The notes: a model not told the origin generated them from the letters alone. 64,000 nt of DNA from Pseudomonas citri (GCF_025336485.1 NZ_JAODAB010000001.1:62001-126000); one strand, 5' to 3'; counted from the first letter of the stretch, positions 18,956 to 27,570 are shown. A program made the numbers and translations.

Positions 18956-18994
18956 TGACAGGTCAGCGATCCTTCCAATTATCCGGAGTCCCTC

Positions 18995-19603
18995 ATGCGT
19001 CCGTCCTTCTATCCCCTGGAATCATTCAAACCACTACTCGAGCTGACCAACCAGTGGCAAGTCATGCGCGACGAACTGTTGCAGCTGGATGCGCCTCTGC
19101 TCGACATCGACCGCACCGACAAGAGCCACGACCAGGTCTTCACTGAACTCAACCAATATCTGGACCGGGGCGGCGATTACGGCTGGCTCAAAGGCTGGGG
19201 CCAGGCCGGCGGCAATCGCGATTGGGTACAGTTCGCCCTGCAAGTGCAGGACCGCCCGATCGAAGCCGCCCGGGCATCTTTTCCCCGGACACTCCAATTG
19301 CTCGGCGCCCTGCGGGGCATCAAGGTCTGCTCCCTGGCACGGCTGGCAGCCCATAGTTTCCTGACTTGTCATCGGCACCCGGAAATTCTCGGCGAAGGCC
19401 TGCTGCAGATGCACATCACCTTGAGTGCCGCGACGGAAGGGAATTATGCGTACCTCAATGTCAACGGCCAATTCCACCAGCACCGCACGGGTGAGGCGGT
19501 GATCTTCGACGGTTCGCTCGATCACTTCGTGGTGAACGCCTCGAATACCGAACGCACCATCCTCTACCTGGAATTCGACAAGGCCCGGATGGCCAGTCGC
19601 TGA
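18995..19603 (+). CDS. aspartyl/asparaginyl beta-hydroxylase (AspH/LpxO-like) 2-oxoglutarate dioxygenase
   Basis: The 202-aa protein carries the double-stranded beta-helix signature of AspH/LpxO enzymes: QMHITL (first iron ligand His, about residue 138), YAYLNVNGQFHQHRTGEAVI, FDGSLDHFVVNAS (second His) and ERTILYLEF (Arg for 2-oxoglutarate). Its N-terminal half (about 1-110) is unfamiliar and there is no signal peptide or membrane helix. Known relatives hydroxylate Asp/Asn side chains (AspH, SyrP-type) or lipid A acyl chains (LpxO). The substrate here is unknown. Start has GGAG six bases upstream. It lies 80 bp behind avrE with no Hrp box of its own, so it is probably expressed with avrE, unless the hairpin between them ends the transcript. 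Confidence 0.78.
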   Translation: MRPSFYPLESFKPLLELTNQWQVMRDELLQLDAPLLDIDRTDKSHDQVFTELNQYLDRGGDYGWLKGWGQAGGNRDWVQFALQVQDRPIEAARASFPRTLQLLGALRGIKVCSLARLAAHSFLTCHRHPEILGEGLLQMHITLSAATEGNYAYLNVNGQFHQHRTGEAVIFDGSLDHFVVNASNTERTILYLEFDKARMASR

Positions 19604-19670
19604 CGCGGCTTCTTAGCAGCTGACATATCGCTATCGCGAGCAAGTGCCTTGAGTACCCACCAACGAAAAA

Positions 19671-19690
19671 GCCCGGTCATATGACCGGGC
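19671..19690 (-). terminator. terminator of the hrpW operon
   Basis: A perfect 20-bp palindrome GCCCGGTCAT/ATGACCGGGC with an A5 tract on its left; read on the minus strand this is a stem followed by TTTTTCG, a rho-independent terminator 17 bp after the last gene of the hrpW operon. A degenerate REP half (CTATCGCGAGCAAG, about 19631-19644) lies just beyond it. Confidence 0.85.
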
Positions 19691-19707
19691 CCGGATCCAG
19701 CGACGTA

Positions 19708-20037
19708 TCAGTGCATGCTGGGTCTTGTATCCCCCGCCCGCAGGATCCTGTCGGCGAACAGCCGCACGATCCAGAACGCGGTCACCGCTGCATCGCTTTG
19801 CAGGTCCTGAGCACTGGCATTACGCAGGAACAATGTTTCCAGCCCGTCGACATAGCGGTCGAACTGAAAACGCCCGTTGCCCTGAACCGGCTGGTCGAGC
19901 GTCGCATGCAAGCGCTCAAGCACCAGGTCGATGGCGTATTCGAACGCCTGACGCTGCCGCGGTGAAAGGTAACCGTCGCCCTGTACCAGGCTCTTCCAGC
20001 TCACCGGGGTTTGATCCTCAGGCTGCTCGCCGGCCAT
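19708..20037 (-). CDS. unrecognised small protein co-translated with hrpW
   Basis: A 109-aa acidic, helical protein (SPRQRQAFEYAIDLVLERLH, DLQSDAAVTAFWIVRLFADR) with no signal peptide or membrane segment. I do not recognise a family. Its ATG shares a base with the hrpW stop (TGATG), so it is translated with hrpW and is followed by a terminator, which makes it a real gene of the Hrp regulon. Size, acidity and pairing with a secreted protein would fit a chaperone or accessory factor, but nothing in the sequence proves that. Confidence 0.75.
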   Translation of the reverse strand: MAGEQPEDQTPVSWKSLVQGDGYLSPRQRQAFEYAIDLVLERLHATLDQPVQGNGRFQFDRYVDGLETLFLRNASAQDLQSDAAVTAFWIVRLFADRILRAGDTRPSMH

Positions 20038-21614
20038 CACACCTCCTCCCGCTTGGTCGATTCAGGCAGTTTGCTGTAGGCGTTCTCGACGTTCTGCAGA
20101 TCGATGTTATGGGTCTTGAGCTTCAAGTCTTCGCTGTCGCTCTTGACGAAGGAGAACTTGCCGTTTTCAGCACTGATGTTATTCAGGTTGAGGTCCCAGT
20201 TACCCTGCTGGCCACCGTTGGTGCGCATGAAGGTGCCGAAATCCTTGACCTTGAAGTTATCGACATTCACATTGGTATCGGCATTGAGCTGGAACACCTT
20301 GTCATTGGCGCCCTGGGCCGAGCTGTTGGTGACGTTCAGGTTGGTGGTCTTGGCACCGCCGTCCTTCACGGTCAGCGCATCCTCGCCGACGTTGGTCCAG
20401 TGAACGTTGTCGACGTTGACCGGTTTATCGATCAGTTCCCCGTTGGCGTCCGGCTTGGCCGGCCCTGTCTTGACGTGGACACCGTCCGCACCGTTTTCAC
20501 CGATCACGACGTTCTTCAAGGTGGCGCCCTCGGCCAGTTCGAACAGTGGTTTCTGCCCCTCGCTTTGACCGCCATCACCCAAGGCAGGGCCTGCGGTGAA
20601 AGTCTGGCCTTTGCCGTCGAAGGTTTCGCCGGGGCCGATCTTGATGGTCTCGTTGACCACGGTCGGATTGTTCGAGGCGGTCGGGAAGTCGATGTTCGAA
20701 GCGCCGCCAGTGCTCGACGTCGCGTTGGAGGTTGGCGCCGGGCCCGTGGAGCCTGTGCCCACAGGCGCGGGTGTACCGCCGCCACCGCCACCAGTTCCGC
20801 CGACCGCCGGCGCCCCGCCCTCGGGACCGCCCGCCGTTGGAACCGCGCCGCCACCGCCACCAGGCGCCGGGCTGCCGGCCGTTGAAGTTGGCGAAACGCC
20901 CTTGTCGGAGTTCGTATCAGTGCCTTTGGCCGCATCGCCGAAGGTTTCCGGGTGGCTGTCCATGAACTGGCTGATCAGCTCCAGCAACTCTTTGAGGCCA
21001 TCGTCCTTGCTGACCTGACCACCGCCGTCGGCGGTTGGCGATACCGAGTTCTTCAAGGAACCGTCGCCCAGGCTCTTCATCAGGTTGTTGACCAGGTCTT
21101 CGGTGCTCTGGCTTTCACCCCCGCCGCCGATCCCTCCAGTGCCACCGATGCCCTTGCCACCACTCAGTTCGTTGGTGCCACCCAGCGGGTTGAGCTTGCC
21201 GCCACCGCCGCCAGTACCACCCAAGGCGTCGAGGCCGTTGCCCTTGTCCGAACTATCGCCTTTGTCACCGCCCAGGATTTTCTCGAAGAGTGCGAGCAAG
21301 ACTTGCTTGAGCAGCTCTTTGTCCGACGCTTCGTCGCCGCCCTTGGTGCCGCCCTTCTCGGAATCACCGCCCTTGAGTTTCTCCAGCAGGTCGCTGAGGG
21401 TAGAGCCTTCACCCGTCTTCGCCCCGCCCGCGCCCTGTCCCGAGGAAGACTTGAGCAGCATCTCTGCCAACAGTCCGGCCAGATCCTCCAGGGCCGATCC
21501 ACCGGACTGGCTGCCATTCGCAGCACTCAGGCCCAATCCCGTATTGCCCACACCGCCCAGGCTGTTAAGTCCGGAAGAACCCAATGAAGTTTGCGAAATA
21601 CCTAAATCTGCCAT
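20037..21614 (-). CDS. hrpW: HrpW, two-domain harpin / pectate lyase
   Basis: A 525-aa protein. The N-terminal harpin part is Gly/Ser-rich and Cys-free, with LLELISQFMDSHPETFGD near 210, a motif also found in HrpZ. A Gly/Pro/Thr linker follows (about 240-310). The C-terminal 210 residues match class III pectate lyases (NETIKIGPGETFDGKGQTF, NVDNVHWTNVGEDALTVKDG, GTFMRTNGGQQGNWDLNLNN). HrpW is secreted by the Hrp system and binds plant cell-wall pectate. The start ATG at 21614 has GAGG nine bases upstream; the longer frame upstream is not used. Behind the Hrp box at 21673. Confidence 0.92.
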   Translation of the reverse strand: MADLGISQTSLGSSGLNSLGGVGNTGLGLSAANGSQSGGSALEDLAGLLAEMLLKSSSGQGAGGAKTGEGSTLSDLLEKLKGGDSEKGGTKGGDEASDKELLKQVLLALFEKILGGDKGDSSDKGNGLDALGGTGGGGGKLNPLGGTNELSGGKGIGGTGGIGGGGESQSTEDLVNNLMKSLGDGSLKNSVSPTADGGGQVSKDDGLKELLELISQFMDSHPETFGDAAKGTDTNSDKGVSPTSTAGSPAPGGGGGAVPTAGGPEGGAPAVGGTGGGGGGTPAPVGTGSTGPAPTSNATSSTGGASNIDFPTASNNPTVVNETIKIGPGETFDGKGQTFTAGPALGDGGQSEGQKPLFELAEGATLKNVVIGENGADGVHVKTGPAKPDANGELIDKPVNVDNVHWTNVGEDALTVKDGGAKTTNLNVTNSSAQGANDKVFQLNADTNVNVDNFKVKDFGTFMRTNGGQQGNWDLNLNNISAENGKFSFVKSDSEDLKLKTHNIDLQNVENAYSKLPESTKREEV

Positions 21615-21672
21615 GATCTGTAGCCTCGCTTGTAAGTGAATGGGATAGTTACGGCTTGTAACCATCCCTCGC

Positions 21673-21700
21673 TAAGTGGCGCCGAATAACAACCAGTTCC
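21673..21700 (-). promoter_or_regulatory. Hrp box of hrpW
   Basis: On the minus strand GGAACT, 15 bases, CCACTTA. It ends 58 bp before the hrpW start and fits in the gap after shcE. Confidence 0.88.
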
Positions 21701-21713
21701 CAACAAGTTGCAT

Positions 21714-22112
21714 TTACGCCAACAATCGACCGAGCGAAGTACGGGTTTCCTGGACCTGCGCAATAAAGCCGGTTACCCAGTGACAGAAGCGGTCCTCATT
21801 CAAATATTCAAGTTCGCGCTGGGTGCACAGACGCACCTGGCCCTGGTCGAGCGCCAGCCAGCATCCGCGCAAGGCAGAAACATCGAAGTTCATATCCAAC
21901 AGGCGTTGCAGATTATCCGCGCGCTGCTGGACGTTACCGAGTCGGCAATGAAGTACGATGTTTTCGCTGTGCTCCGGCAGTTCAATAACCGCCACTTGAT
22001 TATCGTCGCGGTCATAAAGCGCACACACGCCTTGTTGTAAAGCCAGGGGCAGGCCCAGGCGTTCACCCATCCGGTCGAGAAAACGCTGGATAGTTTGGTT
22101 GGCGTTCGCCAT
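21714..22112 (-). CDS. shcE: ShcE/AvrF/DspF-like type III chaperone (CesT family)
   Basis: A 132-aa protein with the size and alternating helix-strand pattern of class I effector chaperones: MANANQTIQRFLDRMGERLG, then VCALYDRDDNQVAVIELPEH, ENIVLHCRLGNV, and the C-terminal RELEYLNEDRFCHWVTGFIA helix. It is closest in pattern to AvrF/DspF, chaperones of AvrE/DspE. It has its own Hrp box and sits about 2.8 kb from avrE on the other strand. Partner identity is inferred from family and from AvrE being the only large effector here. Confidence 0.82.
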   Translation of the reverse strand: MANANQTIQRFLDRMGERLGLPLALQQGVCALYDRDDNQVAVIELPEHSENIVLHCRLGNVQQRADNLQRLLDMNFDVSALRGCWLALDQGQVRLCTQRELEYLNEDRFCHWVTGFIAQVQETRTSLGRLLA

Positions 22113-22164
22113 TTTGATTCCCTCTCATGTTAGCGTCTGCCAGACATGCGCCTGGCTCACCTCA

Positions 22165-22192
22165 TGAGTGGAAAACAATGGCCTGCGGTTCC
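22165..22192 (-). promoter_or_regulatory. Hrp box of shcE
   Basis: On the minus strand GGAACC, 15 bases, CCACTCA, a perfect consensus, ending 52 bp before the shcE ATG and lying in the 98-bp gap between hrpV and shcE. Confidence 0.92.
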
Positions 22193-22210
22193 TTCCACAA
22201 CGGCACGGGC

Positions 22211-22564
22211 TCAGTGCTTCAGGCCGGCCAGTTCCAGGACCTGGGTCAAGAGATGCTCCAGCGTATCGCTGGAGCGCAGCTCGCCGGGCAACGCACGCCA
22301 GATAACGAACGTATGCTGGCTATCGAGGCAGATGTAGTAGCCATCGAAGGACTCCACATCCTCGAAACGGCGTTTGAGCGTGTCGGAAAAGAGATTCGGC
22401 CGTTGCGCACTGCGATGAATGTTCAAGGCAATGCCCCAACCAACGCCCTCTTCGCGAAAGACAAGCTCTATACCCGGCGCCCATTGCCAGATACTGGCTT
22501 GTCCATCACCGATACGACTGATGAAACCCTGTCGATCGGTACTGCGGATAATCACTTCATTCAT
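22211..22564 (-). CDS. hrpV: HrpV, negative regulator of the hrp activator
   Basis: A 117-aa protein in the hrpV position, last in the hrpF-hrpG-hrcC-hrpT-hrpV operon. Features include RQGFISRIGDGQASIWQWAP and RRFEDVESFDGYYICLDSQH. In P. syringae HrpV binds HrpS and blocks activation of hrpL, and HrpG relieves this. The ATG at 22564 overlaps the hrpT stop by eight bases; this start is preferred over a longer upstream frame because it gives the usual length. Confidence 0.78.
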   Translation of the reverse strand: MNEVIIRSTDRQGFISRIGDGQASIWQWAPGIELVFREEGVGWGIALNIHRSAQRPNLFSDTLKRRFEDVESFDGYYICLDSQHTFVIWRALPGELRSSDTLEHLLTQVLELAGLKH

Positions 22565-22751
22565 GCAGCGGTACCCTACTGTAATCACTCTGTCCGTTAC
22601 GTAAAGCCGGTGACCACCAAACGCTCAACTGCTGCTCATTGGAGACTGGCCTTGCGCAATCTGCCGATTGACAATTCGAGGTGCCCAGGGTGGAGCAACC
22701 ACTCAAAAGCAACTGACTGATCAAGAACATGAAAAAAAAATTAACTTTCAT
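22557..22751 (-). CDS. hrpT: HrpT, outer-membrane lipoprotein
   Basis: A 64-aa lipoprotein with a signal peptide and lipobox LLLSGC, lipidated Cys at residue 19. The mature part is short and polar. HrpT is the small lipoprotein thought to help secretin HrcC reach the outer membrane. It follows hrcC after a 121-bp unusually AT-rich gap and overlaps hrpV. AGGG about eight bases before the ATG serves as ribosome site. Identified by lipobox, size and position. Confidence 0.78.
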   Translation of the reverse strand: MKVNFFFMFLISQLLLSGCSTLGTSNCQSADCARPVSNEQQLSVWWSPALRNGQSDYSRVPLHE

Positions 22752-22872
22752 ATTTATATTCCCTGCCTTTTCGCTCGTGCCATCCGAAATTAGTAAGACT
22801 AATTATTGAGACATTCGGCAGATAGCAGAACATGGGGTCATGATTAATTAATCTACTCAATATGAGCACTGT

Positions 22873-24882
22873 TTAATACGGCAATAACGACATCCTCGAT
22901 GGCTTTCCCGGCAGCCCCGCAACAGCGACAGGACGCAGGGCAACAAACACTTCGGCGGACTCGCCCGGTTGCAACAAGGCTCGCGGCCAGACCGTCACCG
23001 CCAGCGTCTGCGGGCCGGCACAAGACTGTTCCTCGAACTGCCGGGGTTGTTTGCCGGTGTTGCGCACGACCCCCACCGCAACGCTGTAGTCGTCACCCGC
23101 GAACCACTGCCCCATTCCAGGCCTGAACACCAGGGACTGATCGCCCACCTTGCACAGGTCTCGCACCGCCACCCCGGAAGACAAAGCCTTGGTCCCGACC
23201 GGAATGCGTCCCTTGACCAGATCCCCCATGGCCGTGGCCAGCACCTCGCGCAGCATCACGTCCTTGCCCGGCGATCCGGTGTGCGCCAGGGCCGCCGCCA
23301 ACTGTGACTTGTTCTCCTGGGCCAGGTAGCGTGCCGGGTCCACCTGGTCACCGATCAACCTGGGCGTGAGAATGAATAACCGCTCGCGCCGTGAATTCTC
23401 CCGACGCTTGGAAGAAAACAGTGAGCCCACCGCCGGCAGGTCGCCGAGCACAGGAACCTTGTCGATATGATCGCCGCTTTCATCGACATGAAACCCGCCA
23501 ATGACCAGCGAGCGGTTCTCGCTGATGACCGCCTGGGTACTGACGGTGCTGCGCTTGACTCCCGGCGTGGTGCTGTCGCCGGTCTTTTCGATCTGCCCGT
23601 CTTCGATATCGATGATCAACTGGAAGCGATTCTGCGCGCCATTGGGTATGGTTCGCGGGATCACCTGCAAGCTTGTTCCGGCCGTGATGGGCTGGATGTT
23701 CGCTACCCGCTCCCCCGTTGCAGTGATGTATACGGTTCGACTGAAATCGATCACCGCCGGCTGGTTTTCCAGGGTCAGCACCGACGGATTGGCAATCACC
23801 GACGCCACGCCCTGGCCCTCCAGGGCCTGGATGTCGGCAAAGAAACGCTTGAAGTCACTGATGAACAGCGTCGAGGATCCCCCGGTCAGCAAGGAACTGC
23901 CGAAACCGACCGACCCGACCTGCGCGCCCCAGCGCGATTCCAGGCGCGACAACTGGGTACGGTCGATGTCCAGGATCACCGCGTCGATTTCCACCAGGTT
24001 ACGGGAAACGTCCAATTGCTCGACGAGCTTCTCATAGACCGCATACTTCTGCGGATCGTCATAGATCAACAGCGCATTGTTGCGTGAATCGGCCACCACC
24101 TTCTTGTTCGAGCGAGTGCTCGATGTGCTACCGGACCGAGGCCTGACCGTCTCGCGCTCGCCCGCCAGGGTCTGGATTTTCCCGCGCGCCATCTCCGCCA
24201 TGTTCTGGTAGGCCTGGATGGTGTCCTGGAAACCCACCGGCGTAACGGGTGTCCGACGGCTGTCGAGCAGACCGTTGAGCATATTCGCCACCCCCGGTAT
24301 CACCACGCTCTGGTCGCGATAACGGATTTCCCGGTCGTCCACCGAGGCGTAGCGCAAGGGGAAGGTCATGACCTGTTGCTTCTCTTCGGGCTTGACCTTC
24401 TCCTTGCTGAAGCCGCGGATCAGCTCGATGTAGCTCGACGGGCCGCTGACCAGCACCACGCCTTCGTCGGGCAACTCACCCCAGCCGAAACGCTTGTCCA
24501 GCAGGCCGATGTCCGTCAACGCCTGCTTCAGGTCGGGTGCGGCATCGGCGGAAATCTCCAGGCGCTGGGAAACCTGTTCGGCCTGTGGGCTCACGTACAA
24601 TGTGCCGTTGTAGAGGAACCATTGGAACTGATGCTCCAGCGCCAAGCGGTTGAGAAATTCTTCGGCATTTGCCGAACGTATCTTCGCGTTCACGACACCG
24701 TTGACGCCACGCATGCTCAACTTCACGCCGAACGATTCGGCGAAATCGGCCAGTACCGTGGTCAGGGGTGTTTCCACGGCTTCGTAGGCGTAAGCCGACA
24801 CGCGCCAATCCTCCGGGACTCCAGCCAGCGCCGGCAGCGCCAGGACGCCGAGCAGGGGTAACCAGCAAAGTCGCTTAAACAT
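22873..24882 (-). CDS. hrcC: HrcC, outer-membrane secretin (SctC)
   Basis: A 669-aa secretin with signal peptide (MFKRLCWLPLLGVLALPALA), N-terminal N0/N1 periplasmic domains (about 25-240) and the C-terminal secretin domain (about 300-560: ASVIANPSVLTLENQPAVID, VQPITAGTSLQVIPRTI-like strands, VPVLGDLPAVGSLFSSKRRE). It forms the outer-membrane ring through which the Hrp pilus passes. Start overlaps the end of hrpG by eight bases. Confidence 0.97.
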   Translation of the reverse strand: MFKRLCWLPLLGVLALPALAGVPEDWRVSAYAYEAVETPLTTVLADFAESFGVKLSMRGVNGVVNAKIRSANAEEFLNRLALEHQFQWFLYNGTLYVSPQAEQVSQRLEISADAAPDLKQALTDIGLLDKRFGWGELPDEGVVLVSGPSSYIELIRGFSKEKVKPEEKQQVMTFPLRYASVDDREIRYRDQSVVIPGVANMLNGLLDSRRTPVTPVGFQDTIQAYQNMAEMARGKIQTLAGERETVRPRSGSTSSTRSNKKVVADSRNNALLIYDDPQKYAVYEKLVEQLDVSRNLVEIDAVILDIDRTQLSRLESRWGAQVGSVGFGSSLLTGGSSTLFISDFKRFFADIQALEGQGVASVIANPSVLTLENQPAVIDFSRTVYITATGERVANIQPITAGTSLQVIPRTIPNGAQNRFQLIIDIEDGQIEKTGDSTTPGVKRSTVSTQAVISENRSLVIGGFHVDESGDHIDKVPVLGDLPAVGSLFSSKRRENSRRERLFILTPRLIGDQVDPARYLAQENKSQLAAALAHTGSPGKDVMLREVLATAMGDLVKGRIPVGTKALSSGVAVRDLCKVGDQSLVFRPGMGQWFAGDDYSVAVGVVRNTGKQPRQFEEQSCAGPQTLAVTVWPRALLQPGESAEVFVALRPVAVAGLPGKPSRMSLLPY

Positions 24883-25288
24883 AGGGTCTGCCCCTCAAGG
24901 TAGGTCGATCCAGCCGTCGAGCGGCCACGACGGAGGATTGCGTGAGCATCGATTGCCAGACATCGCGCTGATTGGCCAATGACTCCAGCGCACGGATGAT
25001 CGCGCCACTGTCATCGCTCAGAAGACGCAGTAACAGGCACAAGCATTGGTCCTGCGGGTCGAGCGCCAGCGCACCGGCAAAGCGACCCAGGCTGGGCCCG
25101 CACAGACGCAGCGCGGCTTCAAGCGAAGCGTCGTCGCCACGCCAGGCCGCATTGAGCATTGCGCAGCACAACACTCCACCGCCACGGCGCTGCACCGACA
25201 TCCGGGCACTGTCGACGGTCAGGCTCAGTTCATGCTCGCCACTGTCCAGCCAACGCTCGAGCGTCAGCCTCAGTTCAGCGGATTTCAT
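24875..25288 (-). CDS. hrpG: HrpG, HrpV-binding regulator with chaperone-like fold
   Basis: A 137-aa protein between hrpF and hrcC, the standard hrpG position. It opens MKSAELRLTLERWLDSGEHE and has chaperone-like helices (ASLEAALRLCGPSLGRFAGA, DQCLCLLLRLLSDDSGAIIR). In P. syringae HrpG sequesters HrpV and so frees HrpS. The ATG at 25288 overlaps hrpF by 14 bases; the longer upstream frame lies inside hrpF and is not used. Confidence 0.8.
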   Translation of the reverse strand: MKSAELRLTLERWLDSGEHELSLTVDSARMSVQRRGGGVLCCAMLNAAWRGDDASLEAALRLCGPSLGRFAGALALDPQDQCLCLLLRLLSDDSGAIIRALESLANQRDVWQSMLTQSSVVAARRLDRPTLRGRPYV

Positions 25289-25496
25289 TGATGATGGCCT
25301 TGGCCAGGTTGTGCTTGACCACAACCTCCTGATTCGCCGCCCAAGAGGCGGTGGAGGTCTGGCGCATGGCGTTGTTGAACGCGTGCCAGTCATCCGGGGA
25401 AAGGCCATCCATCTCTACGGCGGACTTGTCCAACTGTTGTTGCGTGCGCTCGAAGTTGCGATCGAGACGGTGTCGGATTGCTTCCAAAGAAAACAT
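25275..25496 (-). CDS. hrpF: HrpF, small type III component (SctF-needle-like / accessory)
   Basis: A 73-aa helical protein (SLEAIRHRLDRNFERTQQQL, KHNLAKAIINEI) typical of P. syringae-type HrpF, which is needed for secretion and interacts with pilin HrpA. It is first in the hrpF-hrpG-hrcC-hrpT-hrpV operon, 31 bp behind a Hrp box. Confidence 0.85.
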   Translation of the reverse strand: MFSLEAIRHRLDRNFERTQQQLDKSAVEMDGLSPDDWHAFNNAMRQTSTASWAANQEVVVKHNLAKAIINEIR

Positions 25497-25526
25497 GGTG
25501 ATACTCCTGGTTCGTGACTCCTCTCC

Positions 25527-25555
25527 TGAGTGGCACCCTGCTTCACTTCGGTTCC
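25527..25555 (-). promoter_or_regulatory. Hrp box of the hrpF-hrcC-hrpV operon
   Basis: On the minus strand GGAACC, 16 bases, CCACTCA, located in the 87-bp gap between hrpE and hrpF. Confidence 0.92.
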
Positions 25556-25583
25556 ATCCCAGGTTCGATGAATCGACCGGGAC

Positions 25584-26189
25584 TCAGTCATCACCCTCCA
25601 GACACACCTGCTCCGGCAGCGCCCAGCGTTCCAGCGCTTGCCAACTCAGATTGAATTCGCCGCTTTCGGTACGCAGGCTCATGCCGTCCTCGGGCAGTTG
25701 CGGATCGGCACGCACCGTCCAGTTCGAATAGCTCGGCGACGCCAAACGTTCGCTCAACGCTTGCACCCGCTGCGGGTGGCAGTGCAACACAGCGGATTCG
25801 TCGGCAGGCTGGGCCGCCTTCAAGTGATGCAGCAAGGCGTCGATCCGCCCAGGCTGCGGTACTTCGCCCAGCAAGGTCCGTAAGGCTTCCTTGAGCAATT
25901 GCCGCGCGGTTTCGTTCAGCCCTGCCCACATCTGCTCGCGCTGCGCCTGCCAGTCGTCGAACAGCGCCTGAGCCTGCTCCCAGACCTGCGCCTGCGCCTG
26001 CCCGGCGGCTTCCTCGCGCAACACCTGCGCCTCTGCAAGCGCCGCGTCGAGAATGCCCTGCGCCTGCTCTCGAGCGCTCTCCAGGATCTGCCCGGCGAGC
26101 AGACAGTCGGCGAGGGTCTCGCGACGCAACAATGGCTCGCCGATGACCGGACTGTCACTTGCCAGTGTGATTTTTCGAACGGCCAGCAT
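25584..26189 (-). CDS. hrpE: HrpE, ATPase-stator protein (SctL)
   Basis: A 201-aa YscL/FliH-type protein. Residues about 30-100 are an Ala/Gln/Glu-rich coiled coil (REQAQGILDAALAEAQVLRE); the C-terminal half is globular. It bridges HrcN to the HrcQ sorting platform. Last gene of the hrpA-hrpZ-hrpB-hrcJ-hrpD-hrpE run; 11 bp after hrpD. Confidence 0.9.
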   Translation of the reverse strand: MLAVRKITLASDSPVIGEPLLRRETLADCLLAGQILESAREQAQGILDAALAEAQVLREEAAGQAQAQVWEQAQALFDDWQAQREQMWAGLNETARQLLKEALRTLLGEVPQPGRIDALLHHLKAAQPADESAVLHCHPQRVQALSERLASPSYSNWTVRADPQLPEDGMSLRTESGEFNLSWQALERWALPEQVCLEGDD

Positions 26190-26200
26190 GTCTGGTCCTC

Positions 26201-26779
26201 TTACTCCGTGACGTTAGAGACATGCCAGCTGACCGCCTCCCACATGGCATCCAGCCGGGATGAGGGCATCGCCGGCATTGTGATCCGCTCGACCGCCTCG
26301 ACGGCGCCGCGAGCAAAACCCAGACGCAGTTTTTCCCAACAGGGTTGTCCGACCCAGGCCTTGAGCAGCAACAGCCCGGCCTCTTCGCACGGATACTGTC
26401 GCCACCCTTCGGGTATCCAATTGCCAGGCTGCAAGGCCTTGGCCATGCGCCGGCACCAGGTGTGACAGGCGTCATCCAGGGTCGATAGCGGTTCGCTCCC
26501 GCCGCAGATGACGACTGCCAGTTCCAACGCCCGTTGACGACCCTGCGGTTCGAGCAGAAGCAGGCGCAACAAGGCCGGATGCGGTTTTTGCGCCGGCAGC
26601 GCCCGGACTTCCAGCCGGTGACTCAGCCACGAATAGCGAAGTTTGCCGCAGGTTTCGAACAGCCCAGCATCCACGCCGCAACGCGCTGCCAGCTCCCAAC
26701 TCGGATGGGCATCGGACCAACCATGGGCCCACCAACGCAACCAGTTCAACAAAGGCTCGGTGCCTGGTGCGACGTTCAT
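26201..26779 (-). CDS. hrpD: HrpD, sorting-platform protein (SctK)
   Basis: A 192-aa Trp- and Leu-rich protein (LLNWLRWWAHGWSDAHPSWE, LRLLLLEPQGRQRALELAVV) in the hrpD/SctK position between hrcJ and hrpE. SctK links the cytoplasmic ring pods to the inner ring. It overlaps hrcJ by four bases. Confidence 0.85.
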   Translation of the reverse strand: MNVAPGTEPLLNWLRWWAHGWSDAHPSWELAARCGVDAGLFETCGKLRYSWLSHRLEVRALPAQKPHPALLRLLLLEPQGRQRALELAVVICGGSEPLSTLDDACHTWCRRMAKALQPGNWIPEGWRQYPCEEAGLLLLKAWVGQPCWEKLRLGFARGAVEAVERITMPAMPSSRLDAMWEAVSWHVSNVTE

Positions 26780-27570
26780 CGGGCGTCGCTCACAGGCTCT
26801 TTATCGGGCTTGAGGCGGGTCGTCAGGTTTTTTCGCCAACTCGGGCTCAACGCGAACAGTCCGATCATGAACAACAGCAGTCCCACTGTGCAAAGCAATG
26901 CCGTCAACTGCCAGAACTCCCAGCGCTCACGCGGGATGACGAACGATCCGAAGCTGACCATGTCCGGTTGCGCCTGATAGGTCTCAGCCGGGACGAAAAC
27001 CACCGAGAGTTTCTTTTCATCGGCGCCGGCCATGCCCGGGATACTGCTGGCGACCATGCTGCGAATGCGCGGCACGACACTGTCCGGGTCGAAATCCTCG
27101 CGATGCTTGATGAACACCGCCGCCGAAGCAGGTTGCACCGGCTCACCGGGGGCAATGCGCTCAGGCAGCACGACATGGACGCGCGCCACCACCACTCCGT
27201 CGATCTGCGAAAGCGTGCGCTCCAGTTCCTGGGACAAGGCGTAGATGTAGCGCGCCCGCTCCTCCAGCGGCGAAGAGATCACCCCTTCCTTGCGAAAAAT
27301 ATCGCCCAGGCTCGAATGCGAATCCCTTGGCAGCCCTACGGCGCTGAGTACCCGAACGGCGCGGGAAATATCCTGTGCGGCGACCAGCACCGCCACACTG
27401 GTCTTGTCGACGCGTTTCTGGGCATCGATGTGTTTGCTCGCCAATTCGGCAAGCACTTCGTTGGCGTCCTGTTCGGACAGGCCACGGTGCAACTCCATCC
27501 GGTCGCCACAGGCCGCGATCGACATCGACAGCAGCAGGAGCGCTGCCAGTCTCAATACTCTAAGACGCAT
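26776..27570 (-). CDS. hrcJ: HrcJ, inner-ring lipoprotein (SctJ)
   Basis: A 264-aa YscJ/FliF-family lipoprotein. Signal peptide ends at a lipobox with Cys at residue 21; the ring-building domains carry the family motifs MELHRGLSEQDANEVLAELA and RVHVVLPER. One membrane segment lies near 218-242. It forms the inner-membrane ring with HrpQ. Confidence 0.96.
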   Translation of the reverse strand: MRLRVLRLAALLLLSMSIAACGDRMELHRGLSEQDANEVLAELASKHIDAQKRVDKTSVAVLVAAQDISRAVRVLSAVGLPRDSHSSLGDIFRKEGVISSPLEERARYIYALSQELERTLSQIDGVVVARVHVVLPERIAPGEPVQPASAAVFIKHREDFDPDSVVPRIRSMVASSIPGMAGADEKKLSVVFVPAETYQAQPDMVSFGSFVIPRERWEFWQLTALLCTVGLLLFMIGLFALSPSWRKNLTTRLKPDKEPVSDAR

